A stretch of DNA of 64,000 bases from Flavobacteriaceae bacterium UBA4022 (lineage in GTDB: Bacteria > Bacteroidota > Bacteroidia > Flavobacteriales > Flavobacteriaceae), in contig DGAU01000003.1 in assembly GCA_002384055.1 (NCBI GenBank), forward strand, positions 5,528 to 69,527, given 5' to 3'. Below are positions 28,168 to 36,344 of this stretch, piece after piece; the first letter of the stretch is position 1; each line of letters begins with the position of its first letter. The translations under genes and the position numbers were made by a program. The notes below the pieces were generated by a model. It had not been told where the DNA came from and did not search any database. It saw nothing but the letters and a program-made list of their open reading frames with translations.

Positions 28168-28578
28168 ATGAAGACACCAAGCATCTACAAATGGACCCTA
28201 AAATATGGCCTGATGTCTGCCATGGCAGCCATCGTCTGTTGCGTGGCACCCGCCGTATTATTTATGCTGGGGCTCATGGGTGGCGTCGTGGCGATTTCAT
28301 TTGCTGACTTTTTCTATCAGGCAGACGGTTCCCTGGGTACCGGAGCGATTGTGCTACGCGTTGTCGCTATAGGTATTGGCGCCTATGGCATTTACCGTTA
28401 CAAAACCACTCAAGACCAATGTTCTATTGACCCCAAAAGAAAACGGCTCAATACCATTATCGTGGGGGCCTTGATCATTATTGTTGGTGTCCTATTGTTT
28501 ATCGGTCTAGAAAAATTTTCTGCGTGGTATTTCGATGCTTACATCGTTCCACAGCAACAAATCGAACTAAGTAAGTAA
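28168..28578 (+). CDS. MerT-like small membrane protein with vicinal cysteines
   Basis: Small membrane protein (136 residues) with three predicted helices (about 12-45, 58-77, 93-113). The first helix contains the adjacent pair C24-C25 followed by proline, and a third cysteine (C85) lies in the loop before helix 3. This layout recalls MerT, where a Cys-Cys pair in helix 1 passes Hg(II) through the membrane. Given its place behind the arsenosugar genes, a metalloid or soft-metal transport role is plausible but unproven. Sequence similarity to MerT is weak by eye. Confidence 0.6.
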   Translation: MKTPSIYKWTLKYGLMSAMAAIVCCVAPAVLFMLGLMGGVVAISFADFFYQADGSLGTGAIVLRVVAIGIGAYGIYRYKTTQDQCSIDPKRKRLNTIIVGALIIIVGVLLFIGLEKFSAWYFDAYIVPQQQIELSK

Positions 28579-28585
28579 TGCCCCC

Positions 28586-29299
28586 GTGACAAAGCCCAAA
28601 ATTGTCGTCATTATTCCTGCCAAAAACGAAGCGCAAGCCATCGGCCATGTTTTGGATGAAATTCCGAAAGAGGTCAATCAAATTATTGTGGTGGACAACG
28701 CTTCCAGTGATCAGACGGCAGCAATAGCCCAAAATCATGGGGCTCTTGTCTTGACAGAATCGCGTTCGGGCTATGGATATGCCTGCAAGAGAGCCTTAAA
28801 TCACCTCAAAAAACAAGAGCAACTCAACCCGCAAGAGCGCCCAGACATTATTGTATTTCTGGACGGTGATTACAGCGATTATCCTGAGTATCTCAGTGCG
28901 CTGGTAGCACCTATTTCAGCCAAGGAATGCGACCTGGTTATTGGTGCTCGTGTTCCTGAACTCATGGAAAAGGGAGCGATGACCCCGCCGCAGCGTTTTG
29001 GCAATTGGCTGGCCACCTTTTTGATGCGCCATTTGTTCCAGGCCAACTATAGCGATCTTGGGCCCTTTCGCGCCATCGCCTATGATCAACTATTGGCGCT
29101 CAACATGACGGATAACACCTATGGATGGACCGTCGAAATGCAGTTGAAAGCTTTGAAACATAAGCTACGTTACACAGAGATTCCTGTTCCATACAGAAAC
29201 CGTATCGGGGTGTCCAAAGTCTCAGGAACGGTTAAAGGCGTTGTTTTTGCCGGATTCAAAATACTTGGTTGGATATTTAAATACACGCTAAAATCATGA
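28586..29299 (+). CDS. Family 2 glycosyltransferase (polyprenyl-phosphate sugar transferase-like)
   Basis: GT2 enzyme (237 residues) beginning with GTG at 28586, the only start that keeps the first strand VVIIPAKNEAQAIG intact. It has VVDNASSDQT, FLDGDYSDYP with the DxD metal site, and a conserved acceptor segment (SDLGPFRAI, YGWTVEMQ, PYRNRIGVSKVSGT). It resembles dolichyl-phosphate glucosyl/mannosyltransferases and undecaprenyl counterparts. It follows the MerT-like gene by 7 bases and overlaps the next gene by ATGA, so the three are one unit attached to the arsenosugar operon. Confidence 0.85.
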   Translation: MTKPKIVVIIPAKNEAQAIGHVLDEIPKEVNQIIVVDNASSDQTAAIAQNHGALVLTESRSGYGYACKRALNHLKKQEQLNPQERPDIIVFLDGDYSDYPEYLSALVAPISAKECDLVIGARVPELMEKGAMTPPQRFGNWLATFLMRHLFQANYSDLGPFRAIAYDQLLALNMTDNTYGWTVEMQLKALKHKLRYTEIPVPYRNRIGVSKVSGTVKGVVFAGFKILGWIFKYTLKS

Positions 29300-30780
29300 G
29301 CTGGGAGATCTTGCTGATCGTTGGTTATGTGACTGCCTTGACTATTATTTTCGTCTTTGCACTGACACAGATCCACCTATTACGGTATTACCTCAAGGCC
29401 TCTAAAACTGCTGCCAATGTACCGCAATGGGACCTCTCACAGGAGCGCGACTGTCCGAAAGTGACCGTGCAACTACCCCTATACAATGAGGCCAATGTGG
29501 TAGAGCGACTTCTGGCCTGCATCATGCAATTGGATTACCCCAAAGAGGCATTAGATATTCAGATTTTAGATGACTCCACAGACGAAACCTCATCGCTCAT
29601 CGAAGCCCTACTGCCTCAATATCTAGAGAGGGGACACAACATAAAGCACATCACTCGAGCGCAGCGTACGGGTTACAAAGCAGGGGCTTTAAAAGAAGGG
29701 CTCGTGTCGGCTCAAGGGGCATTCATTGCTATTTTTGATGCAGATTTTTTGCCCGATCCATTATGGCTCAAACGCACCATCCCATTTTTTAAAAACCCAG
29801 AAATCAGTACCGTTCAAACCCGATGGGCCCATATCAATCATAATGCCTCGCTACTGACCAAGATTCAGGCGTTTGCTCTAGACATTCATTTTACCCTTGA
29901 GCAATTGGGCAGAAATACTTTGGGTTATTTCATTAACTTCAATGGGACGGCAGGTGTCTGGCGCAAAACGGCCATCCGCGACGCCGGAAACTGGCAAGGA
30001 GACACCCTAACCGAAGATTTGGACCTGAGTTATCGTGCACAGCTGCGCTCCTGGAAAATCCTCTACTTACCGCACATCAGCACACCTGCGGAGTTGCCCA
30101 TGACCATTGAAGCCGCGCGTGCACAACAATTCAGATGGAACAAGGGCGGTGCTGAAAACTTTCAAAAGTCCATCAGAAAGGTGTTGCATCATCCTGGGCT
30201 CACAAGGGGGCAAAAATTTCATGGGGCAGTTCATCTACTGAGCAGCACACTGTTCTTGCAGGTATTTGTGCTGGCCCTGCTGAGTGTACCCTTGCTGGTT
30301 GTCAAACAAAGGCACCCAGAACTGGTTGGGCTATTTTGGGTGATGAATGCCTTTGGCATGACCACCTTGATGTTGTTCCTCACTTATGGCACACTACATC
30401 AAAGCCTCTACGGTCGATCCTTAAAAACATGGCTAAACTTTATACCCCTATTTTTTAGCTTTTTTTCCATTGCCCTGGGCTTCTCACTGAATAACTCCAG
30501 AGCCGTACTTGAAGGCCACTGGGGTAAAAAATCGGGATTCGTGCGCACACCAAAATTCAATATCGTCTCATCTGAGACAAGTCAAGCTAAGAAAAACTAC
30601 AGCAGAAAAATCCCATGGATACCCGTGTTACTCGAAGGACTCATGATGACTTACTTCGGCTGGGGGCTATATTTGGCCTTTCATATGGGTGATCAAGGCG
30701 ATTTTGGTTTGTTCGCATTTCACCTTATGGCGGCATTTGGTTTCGGATATCTCTTTTTTAAAAGTATTTTTACCCCATAA
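29296..30780 (+). CDS. Processive-type GT2 glycosyltransferase (cellulose synthase-like)
   Basis: Membrane-embedded family 2 glycosyltransferase (494 residues): one N-terminal helix, a cytosolic catalytic domain and about four C-terminal helices. Catalytic signature D,D,D,QxxRW is present: LDDSTDET, FDADFLPD, TEDLDLS and QQFRW. Such proteins make beta-glucans or mannans, or glycosylate lipids in the ceramide glucosyltransferase branch. Coupled by a 4-base overlap to the preceding GT2 gene. Its product may be a glycolipid linked to the arsenosugar pathway, or an unrelated surface polysaccharide. Confidence 0.85.
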   Translation: MSWEILLIVGYVTALTIIFVFALTQIHLLRYYLKASKTAANVPQWDLSQERDCPKVTVQLPLYNEANVVERLLACIMQLDYPKEALDIQILDDSTDETSSLIEALLPQYLERGHNIKHITRAQRTGYKAGALKEGLVSAQGAFIAIFDADFLPDPLWLKRTIPFFKNPEISTVQTRWAHINHNASLLTKIQAFALDIHFTLEQLGRNTLGYFINFNGTAGVWRKTAIRDAGNWQGDTLTEDLDLSYRAQLRSWKILYLPHISTPAELPMTIEAARAQQFRWNKGGAENFQKSIRKVLHHPGLTRGQKFHGAVHLLSSTLFLQVFVLALLSVPLLVVKQRHPELVGLFWVMNAFGMTTLMLFLTYGTLHQSLYGRSLKTWLNFIPLFFSFFSIALGFSLNNSRAVLEGHWGKKSGFVRTPKFNIVSSETSQAKKNYSRKIPWIPVLLEGLMMTYFGWGLYLAFHMGDQGDFGLFAFHLMAAFGFGYLFFKSIFTP

Positions 30781-30827
30781 ACCTGACGACCATTATCCTT
30801 TTTAACAGGCATCTTACTTGTACCCTA

Positions 30828-31754
30828 ATGCTATGGCTATGGAGCAGCGCCGCCCTATGGAGTCAAGACACTATACCCAAAGCTCACGTTATAGATCAAG
30901 GGCCTTTGTACGAGAACCTGTTTGAACTCCGTGAGGATAATGACTTTTTACATTTCACAGACCGTTATTACAGCACAGGAACCTTTCTTGGTTTGCGCCG
31001 CTGGTTACCGCCAAGCCAGGATAGCCTGACCACCAAGCAATACTCAATGTTCTTGTACCAAGAAATCTATACCCCAACCGATTTGTTGACCGACAAACCC
31101 AAATTTATGGACCGGCCTTACGGAGGATTTTTGGGACTCTCTAACGAATTACTTTTGGCAAAAGCCGACAGGGCGCATGATATCAAATGGGTCATGGGCA
31201 TAGCTGGACCATGGTCGGGCTCAGAAACAGTACAGAGTGCTTTTCATAACTCGGCGACCGTCGATTCAAAAATTGCTACCTGGGGCGCGCAGATCGACAA
31301 TAGTTTTCATCTCAATTTATATTATCACTATACGCGGGAATGGCAGTGGAATGGAGATCCATTTCGGGTTTATTTTGCCTGGAATCCGATCACGGCACTC
31401 GGCAGCAAAGACACCTATTTAGAAAATGACTTGGTGTTTTATTTTGGGAGACGCCAACCGCTTCAAAAATCGATGGCCTACAAACAACTTTTAGGGCGCA
31501 AAAACGAGTTGTTTTTCGCGACACGGTTTGGCCACCGTTATGTCCTTCATGATGGCATGCTCCAAGGCAATTTGTTCGGAGACCAGTCAGAATATACGGT
31601 ACGCCCTTACCCGATGCTATATTTTTTTAGTGTAGGATTCTTTGCACGCTTCGAGCGCCATGACCTGCAGTTGAACTACCATTATGAATCGGCAAGAAAT
31701 AGAGCCGCTGACCCGCATCTTTATGTCTCGCTATCCTATAGCAAACGTTACTAA
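30828..31754 (+). CDS. LpxR-like (DUF2219) lipid A deacylase family outer membrane protein
   Basis: Outer-membrane beta-barrel (308 residues) with a short signal peptide ending in WSQ and the DUF2219/LpxR hallmark ELREDND...FTDRYYSTG near the N-terminus. Repeated alternating strands and a terminal YSKRY aromatic end are consistent with a barrel. LpxR removes the 3'-acyloxyacyl chain of lipid A in enterobacteria; Bacteroidota homologues are not well characterised. It is 47 bases after the GT2 gene and convergent with the M28 peptidase gene, overlapping it by 4 bases. Confidence 0.75.
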   Translation: MLWLWSSAALWSQDTIPKAHVIDQGPLYENLFELREDNDFLHFTDRYYSTGTFLGLRRWLPPSQDSLTTKQYSMFLYQEIYTPTDLLTDKPKFMDRPYGGFLGLSNELLLAKADRAHDIKWVMGIAGPWSGSETVQSAFHNSATVDSKIATWGAQIDNSFHLNLYYHYTREWQWNGDPFRVYFAWNPITALGSKDTYLENDLVFYFGRRQPLQKSMAYKQLLGRKNELFFATRFGHRYVLHDGMLQGNLFGDQSEYTVRPYPMLYFFSVGFFARFERHDLQLNYHYESARNRAADPHLYVSLSYSKRY

Positions 31755-32986
31755 AATTCTATCTGAACTTTGAGCGTTTGGTCATCGCGTTCAATAACTG
31801 CTTGCGTCTTGTCCCCTCCAGAAAAACTAGAAAGCGCGCGCATATAGCTCATCATGTCGGTCACCGTACTGTCGCCCAAACGCACTACGACATCGCCCTT
31901 CTGCAACCCTGCCTTTTGGGCTGGCTTGTCTTGGCTAACGCCGTCGATACGCATCCCTGACCCTGTAAACAAGTAATCAGGTACCACGCCAAGACCGACT
32001 TTAAAACGAGGCGTTTCTTCGCTCTCGTTTTTGGTTTTTCTGAAGGTCAATTTGGGATCATCGTCTAGGTCATTAATGACCGCCAAAATATAGGTCCCAA
32101 TTTTTTCCATTCCAGCATAATTTATTTTTTCCGCATCATCTGAAGGCTTGTGGTAATCTTCGTGTTGACCCGTAAAAAAGTGCAAAACAGGAAGATCCAC
32201 AAGATAAAAAGAAGTGTGGTCACTGGGCCCCACACCGCTTTCATGTTCGGCGATAGTCAAGCCTTGGTCGTTGTTGGCAAATAGAACTTGCTTAAATATA
32301 GGTGAGGTACCCACCCCGTGTACCGCCACTGTCTCTTCTTGATTCAGGCGGCCGACCATGTCCATATTAATCATGAAATTCACTTCAGCCAAATCAATCG
32401 TCGGGTTCTTGGCAAAATAATTGGACCCCAACAAGCCTTTTTCTTCACCCGCAAATCCAATAAAAAGATAGTTGGTTTGGCTCGTTGGCTCATCCTTTAA
32501 AGCCTGTGCTAAATACAGCATCAAGGCAACACCACTGGCGTTATCGTCTGCACCATTGTGGATACTGGGTATGGTGTCACGAAATAAAGAGCCTTCGCCA
32601 CCATAGCCGAGGTGGTCCAAATGAGCACCTATAACGACCGTTTTATCTGCATTACGGTCTAAGTAACCTATGACGTTAATGCCTTGCCCTGTAGCCGAAG
32701 TTACCGAGTCAACAATTTGGTTGGTCTGGTGCGGATTGCTCCCTTGCTTAAAGTTAAAAGTTTGAAAATACCCCGAATCTCCTTTTTGTTCTAGCCCAAT
32801 AGCCGCAAAACGCTCTGCTAGATACGCAGTAGCCATTTTCTCTCCTTTGGTTCCCGATTCACGCCCCTCCAAAGCATCTGAAGCAAGGTAATAAACATCA
32901 TCTTGAAGGGTCACCTTGGGTCCATTTTGCGGACTTTGGCAAGAAACTAAAATCAGAATCGAAAAAAGAGGGAAAATTGCACGCAT
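31751..32986 (-). CDS. M28-family zinc aminopeptidase lipoprotein with PDZ domain
   Basis: Exported zinc peptidase of 411 residues. I start at 32986, giving a lipoprotein signal (lipobox LVSC); upstream in-frame codons lie inside the divergent gene. Zinc and catalytic residues: GAHLDHLG, NGADDNASG, AGEEKGLLGS, NMDMVGR and GPSDHTSF, the full co-catalytic M28 set, followed by a C-terminal PDZ domain (about 325-411: GMRIDGV, AGLQKGDVVVRLGD). It probably trims peptides at the outer membrane or in the periplasm. Divergent from a TolB-like lipoprotein gene across only 31 bases. Confidence 0.9.
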   Translation of the reverse strand: MRAIFPLFSILILVSCQSPQNGPKVTLQDDVYYLASDALEGRESGTKGEKMATAYLAERFAAIGLEQKGDSGYFQTFNFKQGSNPHQTNQIVDSVTSATGQGINVIGYLDRNADKTVVIGAHLDHLGYGGEGSLFRDTIPSIHNGADDNASGVALMLYLAQALKDEPTSQTNYLFIGFAGEEKGLLGSNYFAKNPTIDLAEVNFMINMDMVGRLNQEETVAVHGVGTSPIFKQVLFANNDQGLTIAEHESGVGPSDHTSFYLVDLPVLHFFTGQHEDYHKPSDDAEKINYAGMEKIGTYILAVINDLDDDPKLTFRKTKNESEETPRFKVGLGVVPDYLFTGSGMRIDGVSQDKPAQKAGLQKGDVVVRLGDSTVTDMMSYMRALSSFSGGDKTQAVIERDDQTLKVQIEF

Positions 32987-32991
32987 ATCTT

Positions 32992-33009
32992 TATTTTTGC
33001 ACAAAAATA
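32992..33009. promoter_or_regulatory. Back-to-back divergent -7 elements
   Basis: TATTTTTG (32992-32999) on the plus strand and TATTTTTG on the minus strand (33002-33009 in plus coordinates) are two bases apart, forming a near-perfect palindrome centred in the 31-base gap between the M28 and TolB-like genes. Each matches TAnnTTTG and would give leaders of 10-15 bases. Matching -33 elements are not evident. Confidence 0.5.
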
Positions 33010-33017
33010 GCTTAAAA

Positions 33018-34121
33018 ATGAGAAAATTTCTACCCCTACTCCTTCTTTCTCTTATTTGGAGTTGCAAAAATAATCCAGAACAGCAAACTCCTGTGAATGT
33101 GGCGCAAGAAGATGCCGTTACGATGTCTGGACTCATCTACCCCGAAGAGACGCATTTCAAATCTTTACGTCAAGTTACTTTTGGCGGTGATAATGCAGAG
33201 GCATACTGGAGTTTTGATGACCAGCAGATTGTCTTTCAATCCAATTACAGCGAATGGGGCGTTGGTTGTGACCAGATGTTCTTGATGGATGCTACACAAG
33301 AATTTTCAGCCACACAACCACCTATGATCAGTACCGGTAAAGGACGTACCACCTGTGCTTATTTCTTGCCAGATAACCAACATTTTGTTTATGCCTCCAC
33401 GCATTTGGCTGATGAGAATTGTCCTGAAGTTCCCTTGCGCAAAAACGGTAATTACGTTTGGCCAGTCTACGACAGCTTTGATATTTTTGTGGCGGATCTA
33501 GAAGGAAACATTACGGGACAGCTCACCAATGAGCCCGGTTACGACGCCGAAGCCACCGTATCACCAAAAGGCGATAAAATTGTTTTCACCTCCACCAGAA
33601 GTGGAGATTTGGAACTGTACACCATGAATATTGACGGCTCTGAAGTGACCCAAATTACTGATGAATTGGGATATGATGGCGGCGCCTTTTTCTCCCCAGA
33701 TGGGACCCAGCTTATTTTTCGCTCTTCCCGTCCAAAAACACCACAGGCTATCAAAAAATACAAGGATCTTTTGGCCCAAGGACTCGTGGAGCCTACCGAA
33801 ATGGAACTATACATCTGTGATGCTGACGGAAGTAATCTCAGACAGTTGACCCGATTAGGAAACGCGAACTGGAGCCCATTTTTCCATCCCAGCGGCGATA
33901 AAATTTTGTTCTCGAGCAATTTTGAAGCGGAACGCGGTTTCCCATTCAATCTGTACTTGATCGATACCGACGGGAAAAATCTCAAACGCATTACCCATGG
34001 AGAAACCTTTGATGCCTTCCCTGTATTTAGCAATGATGGACGCTACCTGGTTTTCTCTTCGAACCGAAACAACGGCGGGACACGCGACACTAATTTATTC
34101 ATTGCCGAATGGCAAGACTAA
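33018..34121 (+). CDS. PD40/TolB-like beta-propeller lipoprotein
   Basis: Lipoprotein of 367 residues (lipobox IWSC) with repeated WD40-like PD40 blades: AEATVSPKGDKIVFTSTRSGDLELYTMN, then repeats at GGAFFSPDG, WSPFFHPSGDKILFSS and AFPVFSNDGRYLVFSS. These propellers resemble TolB and bind partner proteins or ligands in the periplasm. The ATG at 33018 follows the -7 element by 18 bases. Function unknown; co-regulation with the divergent peptidase is likely. Confidence 0.85.
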   Translation: MRKFLPLLLLSLIWSCKNNPEQQTPVNVAQEDAVTMSGLIYPEETHFKSLRQVTFGGDNAEAYWSFDDQQIVFQSNYSEWGVGCDQMFLMDATQEFSATQPPMISTGKGRTTCAYFLPDNQHFVYASTHLADENCPEVPLRKNGNYVWPVYDSFDIFVADLEGNITGQLTNEPGYDAEATVSPKGDKIVFTSTRSGDLELYTMNIDGSEVTQITDELGYDGGAFFSPDGTQLIFRSSRPKTPQAIKKYKDLLAQGLVEPTEMELYICDADGSNLRQLTRLGNANWSPFFHPSGDKILFSSNFEAERGFPFNLYLIDTDGKNLKRITHGETFDAFPVFSNDGRYLVFSSNRNNGGTRDTNLFIAEWQD

Positions 34122-34130
34122 ACTAGCAAC

Positions 34131-35510
34131 ATGAACCACAAGAAACAACCCCTGATGCTGCATTATGGGGTTGTTTTTGTTTTGTGTCTGATCTACGGCT
34201 ACTTTGCCTATTTCTTAGAACGGGCGCAGACCACTTATCTGTTGCTGGGCTTTTGTTCCCTTTGGGGCCTGAGCGCCTATATCATCGCACGCTCCCCAAG
34301 AAATTGGCGCTGGGACCTCAGTATTGGTTTGCTCTTTAGACTGACCATGCTGGCCGCCCTTCCCAATCTTTCCCAGGATTTTTACCGTTTTATTTGGGAT
34401 GGTTACCTCACCGCGCATGGACTGAATCCATACCTATATGCCCCCGTAGAAATACTTCGCGACCCCTCCCTTATTGACCTAGTGGTGCCCAATGGCAATG
34501 CACTGGTTACCGGCATGGGATCCTTGAATGCTGGTCATTTTACCAATTATCCTCCCATCATGCAGTGGCTTTTTGCTGTACCGCATTGGCTGGGTATCAA
34601 GGCACTTTTAAGTCAGGTCATCTCTCTTAGAATACTGCTTATTGCAGCAGACATCGTTGTGTTTTTTGCTGGAAGAGGTTTGCTCAAACAGCTTGACCTG
34701 CCACAGCACAGAATCAACTGGTATTTCTTGAATCCCTTTATTATTATTGAACTCAGCGGGAATCTACATTTTGAAGGCGTCATGCTTTGTGCCCTTACGT
34801 TGGGCCTATTGGCCCTGTCTTACCAACGCTACTCATGGGCTGGGTGGAGCATTGGCGCATCCGTCCTGATCAAGCTCATTCCCTTAATGTTCTTGCCCCT
34901 ACTGTTGCGACATATCGCTCATCCTTTAAAATCCTTTCGGTCATACGCTAAGGGGATTTCTCTATTTATGGCCAGTATCACCCTTGTTTTTCTTATTGCT
35001 GTTTTGCCTTACGCCTCTGGCTATGGTTGGCAACACTATACCCAGACAACTGCTTTGTGGTTCACCAATTTTGAATTTAACGCCAGTGTGTATTATCTGA
35101 TCCGTTGGGTCGGCTATCAGTGGGTTGGCTATAACCTCATTGGTCTGGTGGGTCCCGCATTATCACTCATGGTCTTTGCTGGGATTCTGACGCTCGCCTG
35201 GGCAAACGATCTATCCAAAATAAGCGGACTGATCAAGGTCATGCTCTGGTCAATAGCACTTTATCTGCTGCTGGCTACAACGGTTCACCCCTGGTATTGG
35301 GCCACCCCCTTATTATTGAGTCTCTTCACAAGCTACCGCTTCGCCATACTAGGATCCTTGCTGATCATGTTGAGTTATACCGGCTATCATGAATCAGGAG
35401 TTCAGGAGCATGCGGTTTGGCTCACGCTTGAGTATCTTGGGATTTTTGGACTGGCCTTTTATGAAATTCTTAAAAAATCTAAACCAAGAACACCTCACCT
35501 GGCTCCTTGA
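34131..35510 (+). CDS. Polytopic membrane glycosyltransferase (mannosyltransferase-like)
   Basis: Integral membrane protein (459 residues) with about 11-12 hydrophobic helices and the early loop motif SQDFYRFIWDGYLTAHGLNPY typical of GT-C/GT87-like polyprenol-phosphate mannosyltransferases; the DF/WD residues of this loop are candidate catalytic acids. These enzymes transfer a sugar from a lipid carrier onto lipids or carotenoids outside the cytoplasmic membrane. It starts 9 bases after the TolB-like gene, and its 3' end overlaps the convergent VOC gene by 32 bases. Confidence 0.75.
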   Translation: MNHKKQPLMLHYGVVFVLCLIYGYFAYFLERAQTTYLLLGFCSLWGLSAYIIARSPRNWRWDLSIGLLFRLTMLAALPNLSQDFYRFIWDGYLTAHGLNPYLYAPVEILRDPSLIDLVVPNGNALVTGMGSLNAGHFTNYPPIMQWLFAVPHWLGIKALLSQVISLRILLIAADIVVFFAGRGLLKQLDLPQHRINWYFLNPFIIIELSGNLHFEGVMLCALTLGLLALSYQRYSWAGWSIGASVLIKLIPLMFLPLLLRHIAHPLKSFRSYAKGISLFMASITLVFLIAVLPYASGYGWQHYTQTTALWFTNFEFNASVYYLIRWVGYQWVGYNLIGLVGPALSLMVFAGILTLAWANDLSKISGLIKVMLWSIALYLLLATTVHPWYWATPLLLSLFTSYRFAILGSLLIMLSYTGYHESGVQEHAVWLTLEYLGIFGLAFYEILKKSKPRTPHLAP

Positions 35511-35892
35511 AGACCTTAAATTCGATGACATAGCCATTAGGGTCTTTGATAAAAAAAGATTTATGCGCACCGATACGACCGGTCAAAAATTCTGCCGTAT
35601 CGATGAATAAAAAATCCTCATTACTGAGCCTCTGATATAAGACATCATATTGTTCTAAGGGCAAAACCACACCAAAATGAAAAGAGGGGAGTACCGTCTT
35701 TTCAAAGCTATAGTTCGGGTAGTCAAAACGATACGCACCACATTTAGTAAAGGTGATTTGATGGCCAAATAAATCAATGTCCATCCAAAGGTTAGATTTT
35801 CGGCCTACAGAAGCACCTATTATTTTGGTGTAAAAATTGCGCGTGGCCTCCAAATGGCGACATGGCAAAGAGACATGGAACTGATGCATCAC
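35479..35892 (-). CDS. VOC-family (glyoxalase/dioxygenase fold) protein
   Basis: Single-module VOC protein of 137 residues: an N-terminal HVSLPCRHLEATRNFY strand-helix unit and a C-terminal KSFFIKDPNGYVIEFK unit, with a HFGVV strand in the middle, as in glyoxalase I-like metal enzymes. Candidate metal ligands are the early and central His and the Glu of IEFK. Substrate not recognisable. It overlaps the convergent glycosyltransferase gene by 32 bases. Confidence 0.8.
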   Translation of the reverse strand: MMHQFHVSLPCRHLEATRNFYTKIIGASVGRKSNLWMDIDLFGHQITFTKCGAYRFDYPNYSFEKTVLPSFHFGVVLPLEQYDVLYQRLSNEDFLFIDTAEFLTGRIGAHKSFFIKDPNGYVIEFKVFKEPGEVFLV

Positions 35893-35979
35893 GATAAAGG
35901 GTTAATAAGTTAAATTCTCAAAGAAAATTAAGGTAATTTTCGATTTGATAAATGCGGCCAAACCAACATTTATGAACAT

Positions 35980-36015
35980 AAAAAAGTTGGTAACCTTAGA
36001 TTACCAACTTTTTTA
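35980..36015. terminator. Bidirectional terminator below the polyamine operon
   Basis: AAGTTGGTAA and TTACCAACTT form a ten-base stem around a 7-base loop, flanked by an A-run on one side and a T-run on the other. It can end the minus-strand polyamine operon and also block plus-strand read-through. Confidence 0.8.
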
Positions 36016-36036
36016 TATTCCATCATCAACTACGCT

Positions 36037-36342
36037 CTAGTAATCTTCGGATTCATCGGATGACTCATCCGCTACCTCGGGCGTTTCCGTCTCATTTTCG
36101 TCGCTATCGTCGCAGTCGCTATCGTCTTCTTGAAAAAGTTCCATGGTGTCCAACAAGCGCTTACTGACTTTAACCAAATAAATGGTGTCTTCAGTTCTCA
36201 CCTCAACCGCTTCTATCGTTTCATTTTGTGCATTCTTGAAGGCAATGATGTCTTCTGAATCATAACCATAGGGGAACTTTTGGACCAATAGATCCAATAT
36301 TTCCTTATTGAGTTTTTTATAATCTACAATAACGCGTCTCAT
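36037..36342 (-). CDS. Small acidic-tailed protein of the polyamine operon
   Basis: Hypothetical protein of 101 residues. The N-terminal 70 residues form a compact mixed alpha/beta domain (MRRVIVDYKKLNKEILDLL, then EDIIAFKNAQNETIEAV and a strand TIYLVKVS); the last 30 are almost all Asp, Glu, Ser and Thr. It starts 2 bases after the deoxyhypusine-synthase-like stop and ends the speA-speB operon, so translation is coupled to polyamine genes. A polyanionic tail could bind polyamines or basic nucleic-acid-binding partners; this is a guess. I do not recognise a named family. Confidence 0.75.
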   Translation of the reverse strand: MRRVIVDYKKLNKEILDLLVQKFPYGYDSEDIIAFKNAQNETIEAVEVRTEDTIYLVKVSKRLLDTMELFQEDDSDCDDSDENETETPEVADESSDESEDY

Positions 36343-36344
36343 GA

